The translations under genes were made by a program, and so were the position numbers. 26,948 nucleotides of DNA from JAHFUI01 sp041485905 (GTDB lineage Bacteria; Acidobacteriota; Vicinamibacteria; Vicinamibacterales; CAVVIG01), in the NCBI GenBank assembly GCA_041485905.1, contig JBGPKK010000052.1, positions 1-26,948 of the forward strand, written 5' to 3'. The first letter of the stretch is position 1, and each line of letters starts with the position of its first letter. The notes below the pieces were generated by a model that was not told where the DNA came from, ran no database searches, and was given only the letters and a program-made list of their open reading frames with translations. This document shows positions 1 through 7,783 of this stretch, one piece after another.

Positions 1-686
1 AGGAAGTGCGGCACGTCGCCGTAGACGATCTTCTGCGCGAGCCCTTCGACAATCGCGGTCTTGCCGACGCCCGGTTCGCCGATGAGCACCGCGTTGTTCT
101 TCGTGCGGCGGCAGAGGACCTGCTGCACGCGCTCCAGCTCGTGCTCGCGGCCGACGAGCGGATCGAGTTGGTTCTTCATGGCCGACTCGGTGAGGTCGCG
201 GCTGAACTCGGCGAGCAGCGGCGTCTCTTTCACCCGGGTTAGCGTCGTTTTTTCGTTGAGCAGCTGGACGATGTCTTCGCGGACGGTGTTGAGGCGCATC
301 CCTTTTTCCATGAGGATGGACGCTGCCACCGACCGTTCCTCGCGCAGAATCCCCAGGAGCAGATGCTCGGTGCCGACGTAGTTGTGCAGCAGCCGGTCGG
401 CTTCCTCGGCCGCAAATTGAAGCACCCGCTTGGTTTCGGCGCTGAAGGGGATCTCGACCGACGTGGACACCTTCTCCCGGAACACCGTGCGGCCTTCGAT
501 TTCCTTACGTATGTTTTCGAGGGAGAGGTGCGAGCGCGCGAAAATCCGGCTCGTGAGCCCTTTGCCCTCCCGGATCAGCCCGAGCAGCAGATGCTCGGTC
601 TCGATGGAGATGCTGCCGAGCTGACTCGCCTCGTAACGGGCGAAGAAGAGGACTCGGCGAGCTCTTTCGGTGTACCGTTCGAACAT
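1..686 (-). CDS. clpC: ClpC-type AAA+ unfoldase, N-terminal part (cut by window edge)
   Basis: This is the first ~228 residues of an ATP-dependent Clp protease ATPase subunit, which unfolds substrates in the cytoplasm and feeds them to ClpP. The protein starts MFERYTERARRVLFFAR, the classic ClpC start. Two Clp_N repeats follow, each with the TEHLLLGL/TEHLLLGIL motif (about residues 31 and 107). The start of the first AAA+ module is present, with Walker A GEPGVGKT near residue 208. The ATG at 686 fits the family start exactly. The gene continues past position 1, so the second ATPase module and the ClpP-binding loop cannot be seen. It lies downstream of fhs on the same strand but is separated by 227 bp holding hairpins and its own promoter candidate, so it is probably a separate transcript. 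Confidence 0.95.
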   Translation of the reverse strand, partial: MFERYTERARRVLFFARYEASQLGSISIETEHLLLGLIREGKGLTSRIFARSHLSLENIRKEIEGRTVFREKVSTSVEIPFSAETKRVLQFAAEEADRLLHNYVGTEHLLLGILREERSVAASILMEKGMRLNTVREDIVQLLNEKTTLTRVKETPLLAEFSRDLTESAMKNQLDPLVGREHELERVQQVLCRRTKNNAVLIGEPGVGKTAIVEGLAQKIVYGDVPHF

Positions 687-728
687 CCGGGTCCCTACGT
701 GAAAGGCGATGCTGTTGGGGTCACGGCC

Positions 729-742
729 ACTGTGACCACAGT
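729..742. promoter_or_regulatory. Palindrome overlapping the clpC -10 box
   Basis: ACTGTG-AC-CACAGT is a perfect 6-bp inverted repeat with a 2-bp centre. It overlaps the first bases of the candidate clpC -10 box and extends to the probable transcription start, a position typical of a repressor operator. It does not resemble the CIRCE (HrcA) or CtsR boxes known from other Clp genes. Confidence 0.35.
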
Positions 743-769
743 ATACGGCATAGGTTGCCGTCTGACCAA
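740..769 (-). promoter_or_regulatory. Candidate sigma-70-type promoter for clpC
   Basis: On the minus strand TTGGTC (764-769) and TATACT (740-745) are separated by 18 bp. The -10 box lies 53 bp upstream of the clpC ATG. The boxes and spacing are seen in the sequence; activity is inferred. Confidence 0.55.
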
Positions 770-836
770 CATAACTCGCTGCAACGATTAGGGTTCCCGC
801 CCCCCTCAATTAGACGCGCGGATCCGCGGCGGATCG

Positions 837-856
837 CCGGACCCAACAGGGTCCGG
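837..856 (-). terminator. Hairpin downstream of fhs (distal)
   Basis: CCGGACCC-AACA-GGGTCCGG forms a perfect 8-bp stem with a 4-base loop between fhs and clpC. No U-run follows on the minus strand, so it may be an mRNA-stabilising or Rho-assisted 3' structure rather than a canonical intrinsic terminator. Confidence 0.4.
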
Positions 857-887
857 CCTACGTACGATGCGCCGGACGGCACGCAGG

Positions 888-907
888 GCGGACCTTATGA
901 GGTCCGC
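888..907 (-). terminator. Hairpin just after fhs stop (proximal)
   Basis: GCGGACC-TTATGA-GGTCCGC forms a perfect 7-bp stem six bases after the fhs stop codon. As with the distal hairpin there is no U-tract. The two together suggest the 3' end of the long minus-strand housekeeping transcript. Confidence 0.4.
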
Positions 908-913
908 CGATCC

Positions 914-2584
914 CTAAAAGAGTCCGACCGTGCGGCCCTCGTCGTCGATATCGATGTTGACGAAGGCCGGGGTCTTGCCGAGGCCTGGCATGCGCTGCAT
1001 GTCGCCGCAGAGCGCCACCACGAAACCGGCGCCGGCACTGGGCACCAGGCCGCGCACCGGCAGGATGAATCCTCTCGGTCGATTGCGCAGCGTCGGATCG
1101 TGCGACAGCGACAGATGCGTCTTCGCCATGCACACGAGCGCCTTGCCCATGCCGAGCTTCTCGATGGCCACGAGATCCTTCTGCGCCTGCATCTGGAGCT
1201 CAATGGCGTCCGCGCCGTAGAGCTTCGTCGCGATCGCTTCGATCTGCTCGACCACCGGCGTATCGTTGGGCGTGATGAATTTGAAGGAGGCCGGCTTGCG
1301 GCATGCCGTGATCACGGCGTCCGCGAGCTCGACCGCCCCCGCCCCGCCCTGCGCGAAGCCTTCGTGGATCACGACCGTTTCCGCTCCCGCCTGGACCGCG
1401 AGCTCCTTGAGCAGCGCCCGCTCCTGATCCGAGTCCGTCGGGAAGCTGTTGACGGCGACGACGCACGGCAACCCGTACTGGCGCACGATCTGGATGTGAG
1501 CGGTGAGATTATCCATGCCCCTGCGCAACGCCTCCAGGTCTTCCGTGCCCAGATCCGCGAACGCCTTGCCGCCGTGCGACTTCGTCGCGCGCACGGTCGT
1601 GACGAGCACAGCGGCGCTCGCCGAGAAGCCGCCCGTGCGACAGACGATGTCGCAGAATTTCTGCATCCCGAGATCGCTGGCAAACCCGGCTTCGGTGATG
1701 ACGTAATCAGCCAGCTTCAAGGCGATGCGATCGGCGAGGATCGAGTTGTTCCCATGGGCGATGTTGCCGAACGGTCCCGCATGCACGAGCACCGGCTGGC
1801 CCTCGAGGGTCTGCACGAGGTTCGGATTGATCGCCTCCTTCATGATCACAGTCATCGCGCCCGCGACCTTCAGATCGTCGGCGGTCACCGGCTGCCCCTC
1901 GGAGGTGGAGGCGACCACAATGCGGCCAAGCCGCCGGCGCAGATCCTTGAGGTCGCTGGCCAGCGCGAACACCGCCATCACTTCCGACGCCGCCGTAATG
2001 ACGAACTCGTTCTGCCGCGGAATGCCGTGCGCTTTCCCGCCGAGTCCAACGACGCTGTAGCGCAGCTCGCGGTCGTTCATGTCCACCGTACGCGGCCAGG
2101 TCACGCTCACCGGATCGATCTTGAGCGGGTTACCGTTGAAGATCGACGCGTCGAGCGCCGCCGCCAGCAGACTGTGCGCCGCGGTCACCGCGTGCGAATC
2201 GCCGTTGAAATGGAGATTGATGTCCTCCATCGGCATGACCTGCGAGTAGCCACCGCCGGTGCCGCCGCCTTTGACGCCGAACACGGGACCCATCGACGGC
2301 TCGCGCAGGCAGAGCATCACCTTCGCGCCGCGCTTCCCAAGGCCCTGCGTCAGCGCGATGCTCGTGGTCGTCTTGCCTTCGCCGGCCTGGGTCGGCGTGA
2401 TCGCGGTGACGATGATGAGCTTCCCGTCCGGACGCGACACGAGCCGATCGAGAATCGACAGCTTCACCTTGCCGCGGTCGCGGCCAAACGGCACCAGTTC
2501 GTCGGGCAGAATCCCCGCAGCCGCGGCCACCTCGCTGATCGGCAGCAGTTGGGCGGAGTTCGCAATCTCGATCGCTGATTTCAT
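914..2584 (-). CDS. fhs: Formate--tetrahydrofolate ligase
   Basis: This cytoplasmic enzyme joins formate and tetrahydrofolate at the expense of ATP to give 10-formyl-THF for one-carbon metabolism. The product is 556 residues, the normal family length. The P-loop is TPTQAGEGKT (residues 63-72). The family signatures are present: EPSMGPVFGVKGGGTGGG and MEDINLHFNGD in the first third, and a GNIAHGNNS motif near the middle. The ATG at 2584 is 10 bp downstream of the lolD stop, so it is probably co-transcribed with lolD and is the last gene of the run. A very long open frame on the opposite strand is a high-GC shadow. Confidence 0.97.
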   Translation of the reverse strand: MKSAIEIANSAQLLPISEVAAAAGILPDELVPFGRDRGKVKLSILDRLVSRPDGKLIIVTAITPTQAGEGKTTTSIALTQGLGKRGAKVMLCLREPSMGPVFGVKGGGTGGGYSQVMPMEDINLHFNGDSHAVTAAHSLLAAALDASIFNGNPLKIDPVSVTWPRTVDMNDRELRYSVVGLGGKAHGIPRQNEFVITAASEVMAVFALASDLKDLRRRLGRIVVASTSEGQPVTADDLKVAGAMTVIMKEAINPNLVQTLEGQPVLVHAGPFGNIAHGNNSILADRIALKLADYVITEAGFASDLGMQKFCDIVCRTGGFSASAAVLVTTVRATKSHGGKAFADLGTEDLEALRRGMDNLTAHIQIVRQYGLPCVVAVNSFPTDSDQERALLKELAVQAGAETVVIHEGFAQGGAGAVELADAVITACRKPASFKFITPNDTPVVEQIEAIATKLYGADAIELQMQAQKDLVAIEKLGMGKALVCMAKTHLSLSHDPTLRNRPRGFILPVRGLVPSAGAGFVVALCGDMQRMPGLGKTPAFVNIDIDDEGRTVGLF

Positions 2585-2594
2585 CCTTGAGTTC

Positions 2595-3269
2595 CTATGC
2601 GGGTATGAGACGGCCTTCTTGCAGCCGCAGCACGCGGTCGCACGCGGCCGCGAGCCGTGGGTTGTGGGTCGCGATGATCGACGTCAGATGATAGCTCTGG
2701 TGCATGTCGCGCAGAAGGGCGTGCAGCGATTCAGCCGCCTGTTCGTCGAGATCGCCGGTCGGCTCGTCGGCCAGGAGCACGGATGGGTGCATGACGAGCG
2801 CGCGCGCCACCGCCACCCGCTGCTGTTCCCCGCCCGACAGCATGCCGGGACGATGCGTCAGCCGCCCGGCGAGCCCGACGCGGCCCAGCAGCTCCGTCGC
2901 GCGCATGCGCGCGTCGGCCAGCGGCACCCGTGCGATGCGCATCGGCATCTCGGCGTTTTCGAGCGCGCTGAACTCCGGCAGCAAATGGTGAAACTGAAAG
3001 ACGAAGCCCACCTGCGTGTTGCGAAACGCCACGACCTCGCGATCCGGAAGCGCGGTCAGCTCCGCATCGCCAATCACCACGGTGCCTTCGTCCGCGCGGT
3101 CGAGACCGCCCAGGACATGCAGGAGTGTGCTCTTCCCCACGCCTGACGCCCCCATGATGGCCACCATCTCGCCGGCCTCGACTGCCAGATTCAGCTCGCG
3201 CAGCACCGTGAGCACGGTGCCGCCGACGGGGTAGCTCTTCCGAATGCCGCGCGCGTCGACGAGGGCCAT
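2595..3269 (-). CDS. lolD: LolD-type ABC transporter ATPase (lipoprotein release)
   Basis: A 224-residue ATPase predicted to power the LolCDE complex, which extracts lipoproteins from the inner membrane and passes them to LolA. Walker A is GASGVGKS (residues 40-47), the Q-loop glutamine is in FQFHHLLPEF (Q92), the signature is LSGGEQQ (144-150), Walker B is LLADEPTGDLD (from 165), and the switch histidine is in IIATHN. The sequence just after the Q-loop resembles LolD, FtsE and MacB ATPases. The neighbouring LolC/E-like permease upstream makes LolD the best name. The 87-bp gap between the two holds a short tandem repeat. FtsE- or MacB-like roles are less likely alternatives. Confidence 0.93.
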   Translation of the reverse strand: MALVDARGIRKSYPVGGTVLTVLRELNLAVEAGEMVAIMGASGVGKSTLLHVLGGLDRADEGTVVIGDAELTALPDREVVAFRNTQVGFVFQFHHLLPEFSALENAEMPMRIARVPLADARMRATELLGRVGLAGRLTHRPGMLSGGEQQRVAVARALVMHPSVLLADEPTGDLDEQAAESLHALLRDMHQSYHLTSIIATHNPRLAAACDRVLRLQEGRLIPA

Positions 3270-3313
3270 CGCAGGATTACACGCGAGTCGGGTAGGCCGG
3301 GTAGGGATCCGCC

Positions 3314-3356
3314 GACCCCACCTGACCCACCTGACCTCCCCGACCTACCTGACCCC
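3314..3356. repeat. Imperfect tandem CCTGACC repeat between lolC and lolD
   Basis: The 43-bp stretch is built from repeats of ACCTGACC and CGACC words (ACCCCACCTGACCCACC, then CTGACCTCCCCGACC, then TACCTGACCCC). It fills half of the short gap between the two transporter genes and ends at the lolC stop codon. It looks like a simple-sequence or dispersed intergenic repeat of unknown role. Confidence 0.6.
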
Positions 3357-4586
3357 TCATTCGTACCTCAAGGCCTGCGCAGGATCGAGGCGCGCCGCCT
3401 GTCGCGAGGGATAGATCGTCGCCACGAAACAGACCGCGACGGCCGTCATCACGACGACCGCGAAATCGCGCGGCAGGACGGTGAACGGCAGATGCGAGAC
3501 CTGATAGACGTCGATCGGCACACGAATCAGCTGATAGCGGTCGAAGATCGTCGACAGCGCGTACCCCGCCGCCGCACCCACCGCCGTGCCGACAATGCCG
3601 ATGATGAGCCCCTGCATCATGAAGATGACCGTCACACTCTTCGCGCTCGCGCCCATCGTCTTCAGGATCGCGATGTCGCGGTTTTTTTCCATCACGAGCA
3701 GGATGAGCGACGTGACGATGTTCAGCGCCGCGACCATGACGATGAGGCCGATCGCGAGCGACACGGCGATCTTTTCCAGCCATAGAGCCGAAAAGAGCGG
3801 CCTGTTCATCTCCTGCCAGTCCTGCTTGATGTAGTCCTCCCCGAGCCGCTGCGGAATGGTATTCGCGATCGTGGAGGCCGCCCAGATGTCGTCAACCCGC
3901 AACTGAATGTGATCGACGGAGTCCTTGCCCAGCAGCCGCCTGGCCACGTCGAGCGAGACGTACCCGTACGTCGAATCGAACTCGAGCAGCCCGAGCGTGA
4001 ATATGCCCGCGACGCGCAGCCGGCGTTTCTTCGGATACATGCCCATCGGCGTCAAGGTCCCTTGCGGCGTCAGCACCCACACATCGTCGCCGACCATCAC
4101 ATTCAACTTCGCCGCCAGGTCTTTCCCGAGAAGGATGCCATCCACCGACTCGTTCGTCGAGGGGTTCAACGCCTCGATGCTGCCGCTTCGCATCGCCTGC
4201 TTGAGGTCGGTGACCTGGGGCTCGAGCTTGGGATCGATGCCTTTGATCTGGACCGGCACCGTTTCCTGCGCCACCGACAGCAGTCCCAGACCCATAATCG
4301 CCGGCGCCGCGCCGACCACATGCGGAAGCTGACGGAGCTTCTCGACCTCGGCGTGATAGTCGGTGATGCCGGTCGCTTTCCACACGTAAATGTGGGGGCT
4401 CGAGCCGAGAATACGGTCGCGCAACTCCTGCTGAAGGCCCGTCATGATCGCGAGCGCGACGATGACCGCCATCACACCGACGATCACGCCGACGGTCGAA
4501 AAGACCGAAATGACGGAGATGAACGCCTGCTTGCGCTTGGCCAGGAGGTAGCGAAGGGCGATGTGGAGCTCGAAGGGGATATTCAT
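3357..4586 (-). CDS. lolC: LolC/LolE-type lipoprotein-releasing permease
   Basis: A 409-residue inner-membrane permease predicted to form LolCDE with LolD. The start MNIPFELHIALRYLLAKRK is typical of LolC/E. A first membrane helix lies at about residues 21-48, a large periplasmic MacB-like domain follows to about residue 270, then three C-terminal FtsX-type helices, ending in YPSRQAARLDPAQALRYE. The open frame extends much further upstream, but that part overlaps lysS in another frame. The ATG at 4584-4586 shares its A with the lysS stop (TGATG), which suggests translational coupling. Only one LolC/E-like gene is present, so a homodimeric LolCD-type arrangement is possible. Confidence 0.93.
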   Translation of the reverse strand: MNIPFELHIALRYLLAKRKQAFISVISVFSTVGVIVGVMAVIVALAIMTGLQQELRDRILGSSPHIYVWKATGITDYHAEVEKLRQLPHVVGAAPAIMGLGLLSVAQETVPVQIKGIDPKLEPQVTDLKQAMRSGSIEALNPSTNESVDGILLGKDLAAKLNVMVGDDVWVLTPQGTLTPMGMYPKKRRLRVAGIFTLGLLEFDSTYGYVSLDVARRLLGKDSVDHIQLRVDDIWAASTIANTIPQRLGEDYIKQDWQEMNRPLFSALWLEKIAVSLAIGLIVMVAALNIVTSLILLVMEKNRDIAILKTMGASAKSVTVIFMMQGLIIGIVGTAVGAAAGYALSTIFDRYQLIRVPIDVYQVSHLPFTVLPRDFAVVVMTAVAVCFVATIYPSRQAARLDPAQALRYE

Positions 4587-6085
4587 CAGTCGCGCTTTCT
4601 CATCAACGGAAACAGAATCACATCTCTGATCGACTGGCTGTTGGTCAGCAGCATGACGAAGCGGTCGATCCCGACCCCTTCGCCGGCCGTCGGCGGCAGC
4701 CCGTACTCCAGCGCGCGGATGTAGTCCTCGTCCATCGCGTGCGCCTCGAGATTGCCGCGCGCGCGATCTTTCAACTGATCCTCGAAGCGACGCCGCTGTT
4801 CGGCCGGATCGTTCAGCTCGCTGAAGGCGTTGGCAACCTCGAAGCCGCCGATGTAGAGCTCGAAGCGCTCCACGGTGTCCGGGTCGTCGGCCTTCTGTTT
4901 CGACAGCGGCGACACCTCGGTTGGAAAGTCGTACACGAACGTCGGCTGGATCAGGCGGTCCTCGCACAAGGCCTCGAAGATGCCGGTCGTGATCGTGCCG
5001 GCGCCGTGTTCCGGCGGGACCGCAAGGCCGAGCTGTCGAGCGATCTCGGCAGCTGGGTTGCGCCGACGCAGGTCCGCGTCGGAAACCTCTTTCCCCAGCT
5101 TCCGGGAGACGGCCTCCCGCGCGGCCTCGCGGAGCGAGAGCCGCACGAAGGGCGCGCGGAGCGAAATCTGATGCTCCCCGAACGCGATCTGATCGGTGCC
5201 AATCACCTGGCGTGCGACGGTCCCGATCAGCTCTTCAGTGAATGCCATCAGCGCGCCGTAATCGGAATAGGCCTCGTAAAACTCCATCATCGTGAACTCG
5301 GGGTTGTGCTGCGTGGACATCCCCTCGTTCCGGAAATTGCGGTTGATTTCGAACACCTTCTCGAGCCCGCCGACAACCAGCCGTTTGAGATAGAGCTCCG
5401 GCGCGATGCGCAGGTACAGATCCATGTCGAGGGTGTGGTGATGGGTCGTGAACGGCCGCGCCAGCGCGCCGCCGGCAATCGGCTGCATCATCGGCGTCTC
5501 GACCTCGAGGTACCCCCGGGCGTCCATGAACGCGCGGATGGCCGACACGACGCGGCTGCGAGTCTCGAACACGCGCCGCGAATCGGGATTCACGATGAGA
5601 TCGAGATACCGTTGCCGGTACCGGATCTCGATGTCGGTCAGGCCGTGCCATTTCTCGGGCAGCGGCAGCAGGCACTTGGCGAGAAAGTGCACGCGCGACG
5701 CCCAGATGGTGAGCTCGTTCGTCTTGGTGCGGAACAGGTGTCCCTCGACGCCCAGCCAGTCGCCGAAGTCGAGGAGCTTGAAGATTTGGAAGTCGAGCGC
5801 CGGCATCGCGTCCTGGCGGATGTAGCCCTGAATCTTCGCGAGGCCGTCGGACAGGACCAGGAAATTCGCTTTCCCGAACGACCGGATCGCCAGAATCCGG
5901 CCGCTGGTGACCGTATCGATCCGATTGGCATCGAGCTCCTCGCGGCTCCGCTGACCGAAGCCCTCGACGAGGCCCGCGATCGTGTGCTGCCGCTCGAAGG
6001 CGTGCGGGTAAATCTCGACGCCAAGCTTCGCCAGCTCGTCGAGGTTGGCACGGCGTTGTTGGATCTGTTCTTCCTGGGAGGACAT
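4586..6085 (-). CDS. lysS: Lysyl-tRNA synthetase, class II
   Basis: Charges tRNA-Lys with lysine in the cytoplasm. The product is 499 residues, normal for the family. An N-terminal OB-fold anticodon-binding domain (about residues 55-140) precedes the class II catalytic core. Motif 1 includes GYLEVETPMM (191-200), motif 2 is FRNEGMSTQHNPEF (251-264), and motif 3 contains GEGVGIDRFVMLL near the C-terminus. A GTG 33 bp upstream would add 11 residues encoded partly by a repeat element. The ATG at 6085 gives the family-like start MSSQEEQ and is preferred. The stop overlaps the lolC start by one base. Confidence 0.96.
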   Translation of the reverse strand: MSSQEEQIQQRRANLDELAKLGVEIYPHAFERQHTIAGLVEGFGQRSREELDANRIDTVTSGRILAIRSFGKANFLVLSDGLAKIQGYIRQDAMPALDFQIFKLLDFGDWLGVEGHLFRTKTNELTIWASRVHFLAKCLLPLPEKWHGLTDIEIRYRQRYLDLIVNPDSRRVFETRSRVVSAIRAFMDARGYLEVETPMMQPIAGGALARPFTTHHHTLDMDLYLRIAPELYLKRLVVGGLEKVFEINRNFRNEGMSTQHNPEFTMMEFYEAYSDYGALMAFTEELIGTVARQVIGTDQIAFGEHQISLRAPFVRLSLREAAREAVSRKLGKEVSDADLRRRNPAAEIARQLGLAVPPEHGAGTITTGIFEALCEDRLIQPTFVYDFPTEVSPLSKQKADDPDTVERFELYIGGFEVANAFSELNDPAEQRRRFEDQLKDRARGNLEAHAMDEDYIRALEYGLPPTAGEGVGIDRFVMLLTNSQSIRDVILFPLMRKRD

Positions 6086-6095
6086 GAACCTATCT

Positions 6096-6177
6096 ACCAC
6101 AGAGGACACGGGGGACACGGAGGATCAAACCAGAAGAGTACACGACCTAACCTCCTGTCCTCCGCGTCCTCCGTGGT
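6096..6177. repeat. Long inverted repeat between nusB and lysS
   Basis: The left arm 6096-6123 begins ACCACAGAGGACACG. The right arm 6151-6177 is its near-perfect inverse complement, ending CGTCCTCCGTGGT. The arms are 28 and 27 bases long with about three mismatches and one gap, around a 27-base loop. GGACACGGAGG-type palindromes are widely dispersed in some environmental bacterial genomes. It occupies most of the 118-bp gap upstream of lysS and would form a strong RNA hairpin in the transcript. Confidence 0.8.
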
Positions 6178-6203
6178 GGAGAGCTTCGTGGCCGTCGACT
6201 GTT

Positions 6204-6632
6204 TCACCGTTCGAGCTTCTTCCTCACCGCATCCAACATCCCATTGATGAATTTCACCGCATCCTCGGTGCTGAACGTGCGCGCCAGCTCCAGAGCCTCG
6301 TTGATGACGACGGCATGCGGCATCTCCGGCCCGCGCATGAGCTCGCAGATCGCCATGCGCAGAATCAGCCGGTCGACGATCGCCATCCGTTCAGGCCGCC
6401 AGCGTTGGGCGGTGCCGGCAATCAAGACGTCGATCGCCTCGAGCCGCGTCACACTGTCGCGCGCGAGATCCTCGGCGAACTGCCGGAGCTCGTCAGAAGG
6501 CGCGGCGGCGTCGGGCCATTGCTGCGAGAAAAACGTGTCGATCGCGCGTCCGATGTCGATCTTGCCGACGTCCCATTGGTAGAGGATCTGCAAGGCCGCT
6601 TCGCGCGCGCGGCGGCGCTTGTCTTTCTTCAA
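6204..6632 (-). CDS. nusB: Transcription antitermination factor NusB
   Basis: A 142-residue RNA-binding antitermination protein that works with NusE (S10) on rRNA operon transcripts. It has the all-helical NusB fold with the family-typical stretches RRRAREAALQILYQW at the N-terminus, IVDRLILRMAICEL in the middle and AVVINEALELARTFSTEDA followed by FINGMLD near the end. The start ATG overlaps the ribH stop by 4 bp (6629-6632), the usual tight ribH-nusB arrangement. lysS follows after the inverted repeat. Confidence 0.96.
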   Translation of the reverse strand: MKKDKRRRAREAALQILYQWDVGKIDIGRAIDTFFSQQWPDAAAPSDELRQFAEDLARDSVTRLEAIDVLIAGTAQRWRPERMAIVDRLILRMAICELMRGPEMPHAVVINEALELARTFSTEDAVKFINGMLDAVRKKLER

Positions 6633-7120
6633 AGCTCGCGGGGCTCCGCGTCTCGGCGAGCGAGCTGCGCGACCACGCCGACCATCTCAATCGCGGCGGC
6701 GGCGGCCTCCCATCCTTTATTGGACGGCCCTTCGCCCGCGCGCTCGATGGCCTCCTCGACCGAATTGGTCGTCAGCACGCCGAACGCCATCGGAATGCCC
6801 GTTGCGGAGGCGGCGGTCGTGATGCCGTGCGAGACGGCAGATGCGATGTACTCGAAGTGCGGCGTCTCACCGCGAACGATACAACCCAGACAGACAACCG
6901 CGTCGAACTCCCCGCTCCGCGCGGCACGCTGGGCGGCGATCGGAATCTCGAACGCGCCCGGCACCCGCACGAGGGTGATGTCCCTGGCTGCGACACCAGC
7001 GGCCGTCAGCGCGGCAATCGCTCCCGCCTGCAGCCGGTCGGTGACGAAGTCGTTGTACTTGGACACGACCACCGCAAAGCGGAATCCCTGCGCCGACGCG
7101 GTGCCTTCGATAATCTGCAT
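6629..7120 (-). CDS. ribH: 6,7-dimethyl-8-ribityllumazine synthase
   Basis: Catalyses the penultimate step of riboflavin synthesis, condensing the ribityl-pyrimidine with dihydroxybutanone phosphate; the enzyme usually forms a pentamer or 60-mer shell. The product is 163 residues. Visible motifs are SKYNDFVTDRL (20-30), the substrate-binding VPGAFEIP (53-60), LGCIVRGET (78-86), the catalytic histidine H88 in PHFEYI, and GVLTTNS. The gene overlaps nusB by 4 bp. No other riboflavin gene is in the window. Confidence 0.96.
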   Translation of the reverse strand: MQIIEGTASAQGFRFAVVVSKYNDFVTDRLQAGAIAALTAAGVAARDITLVRVPGAFEIPIAAQRAARSGEFDAVVCLGCIVRGETPHFEYIASAVSHGITTAASATGIPMAFGVLTTNSVEEAIERAGEGPSNKGWEAAAAAIEMVGVVAQLARRDAEPREL

Positions 7121-7185
7121 ACAGGAAAGACTGACTTCCCCCCTGAATTCCGGCTTCCACTCCTTCAGAGACGCCCGCGTCCCAG

Positions 7186-7359
7186 CTAGAGTGGAAACGG
7201 ATACATGAGCCAGCCGAGCACGATGGCGGCGACGATGAATCCCGCGAACAGCATGCCGCCGAACCGGAACTGCTCGCGCGTGTCGTCTTTGGTGAGCAGC
7301 GCGAAGACGAGCGACACGAAAAACGCGAAGATCGCGAGCAGCAGCAGGTGACTCTGCAT
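7186..7359 (-). CDS. Small two-helix membrane protein of unknown function
   Basis: A 57-residue protein starting MQSHLLLLAIFAFFVS and ending in YPFPL. There are two hydrophobic segments, about residues 5-22 and 34-53, joined by a charged loop TKDDTREQFRFGG, so it is a small membrane hairpin. Its ATG shares one base with the stop of the upstream membrane-protein gene (TAATG), which strongly supports coupled translation. I do not recognise the family. It lies 65 bp upstream of ribH. Confidence 0.75.
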   Translation of the reverse strand: MQSHLLLLAIFAFFVSLVFALLTKDDTREQFRFGGMLFAGFIVAAIVLGWLMYPFPL

Positions 7360-7772
7360 TACTTGCGGCTCACCGCGATGTCATAGGCGTCGATGACGAC
7401 GAGGAGGTTCAGCAGCCCGGCGACGATCAGGAACGCGTTGCCGTACTCGTAGGTGACGGCGCGCACGTCGCCCGCGCCGTATCCCAGCGCGCTGGCCACG
7501 AAATTCGCCACCCCGATGCCCAGATCGGCGATGCACATCAGCCCCACCAGCGGGTCCGAGAGATTGAACAATCCGGTCACGGCAGCCGGCGGAACCAGCC
7601 GGCCGTGGGTGGCGAGCCCGAGGGTGAACATCAGCAGCAGGGCCACGAGCAGGATCAACCCTGTCCTCCGACGGCCCAGCCAGAGGTGCCCTACACCCGG
7701 AATCGCCCACGACGCGACGCAGAGCAGGACGAGCGAGCTCGATTGTGTATGTTGGGCGGCGGTGGCGGGCAC
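7359..7772 (-). CDS. Membrane protein, DUF6677-like
   Basis: A protein of about 137 residues with several hydrophobic helices. The N-terminal part has the motif WAIPGVGHLWLGRRRTGL, characteristic of small membrane proteins annotated as DUF6677 in Acidobacteriota (family name from memory, moderate certainty). The open frame reaches 7880 but that part runs into the neighbouring gene. The most plausible start is the GTG at 7770-7772, 11 bp after the neighbour's stop and behind a weak GGTAAA. Its stop overlaps the next gene's ATG. Function is unknown. Confidence 0.72.
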   Translation of the reverse strand: MPATAAQHTQSSSLVLLCVASWAIPGVGHLWLGRRRTGLILLVALLLMFTLGLATHGRLVPPAAVTGLFNLSDPLVGLMCIADLGIGVANFVASALGYGAGDVRAVTYEYGNAFLIVAGLLNLLVVIDAYDIAVSRK

Positions 7773-7783
7773 GACTGGGTAGT

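Noticed and set aside
755..2578. 607-codon open frame on the plus strand opposite fhs
   Set aside because: Rich in Arg, His and Asp with no domain pattern. It is the antisense shadow of a well-supported gene in high-GC DNA.
4739..6247. 502-codon plus-strand frame opposite lysS
   Set aside because: Antisense shadow; lysS has all class II motifs.
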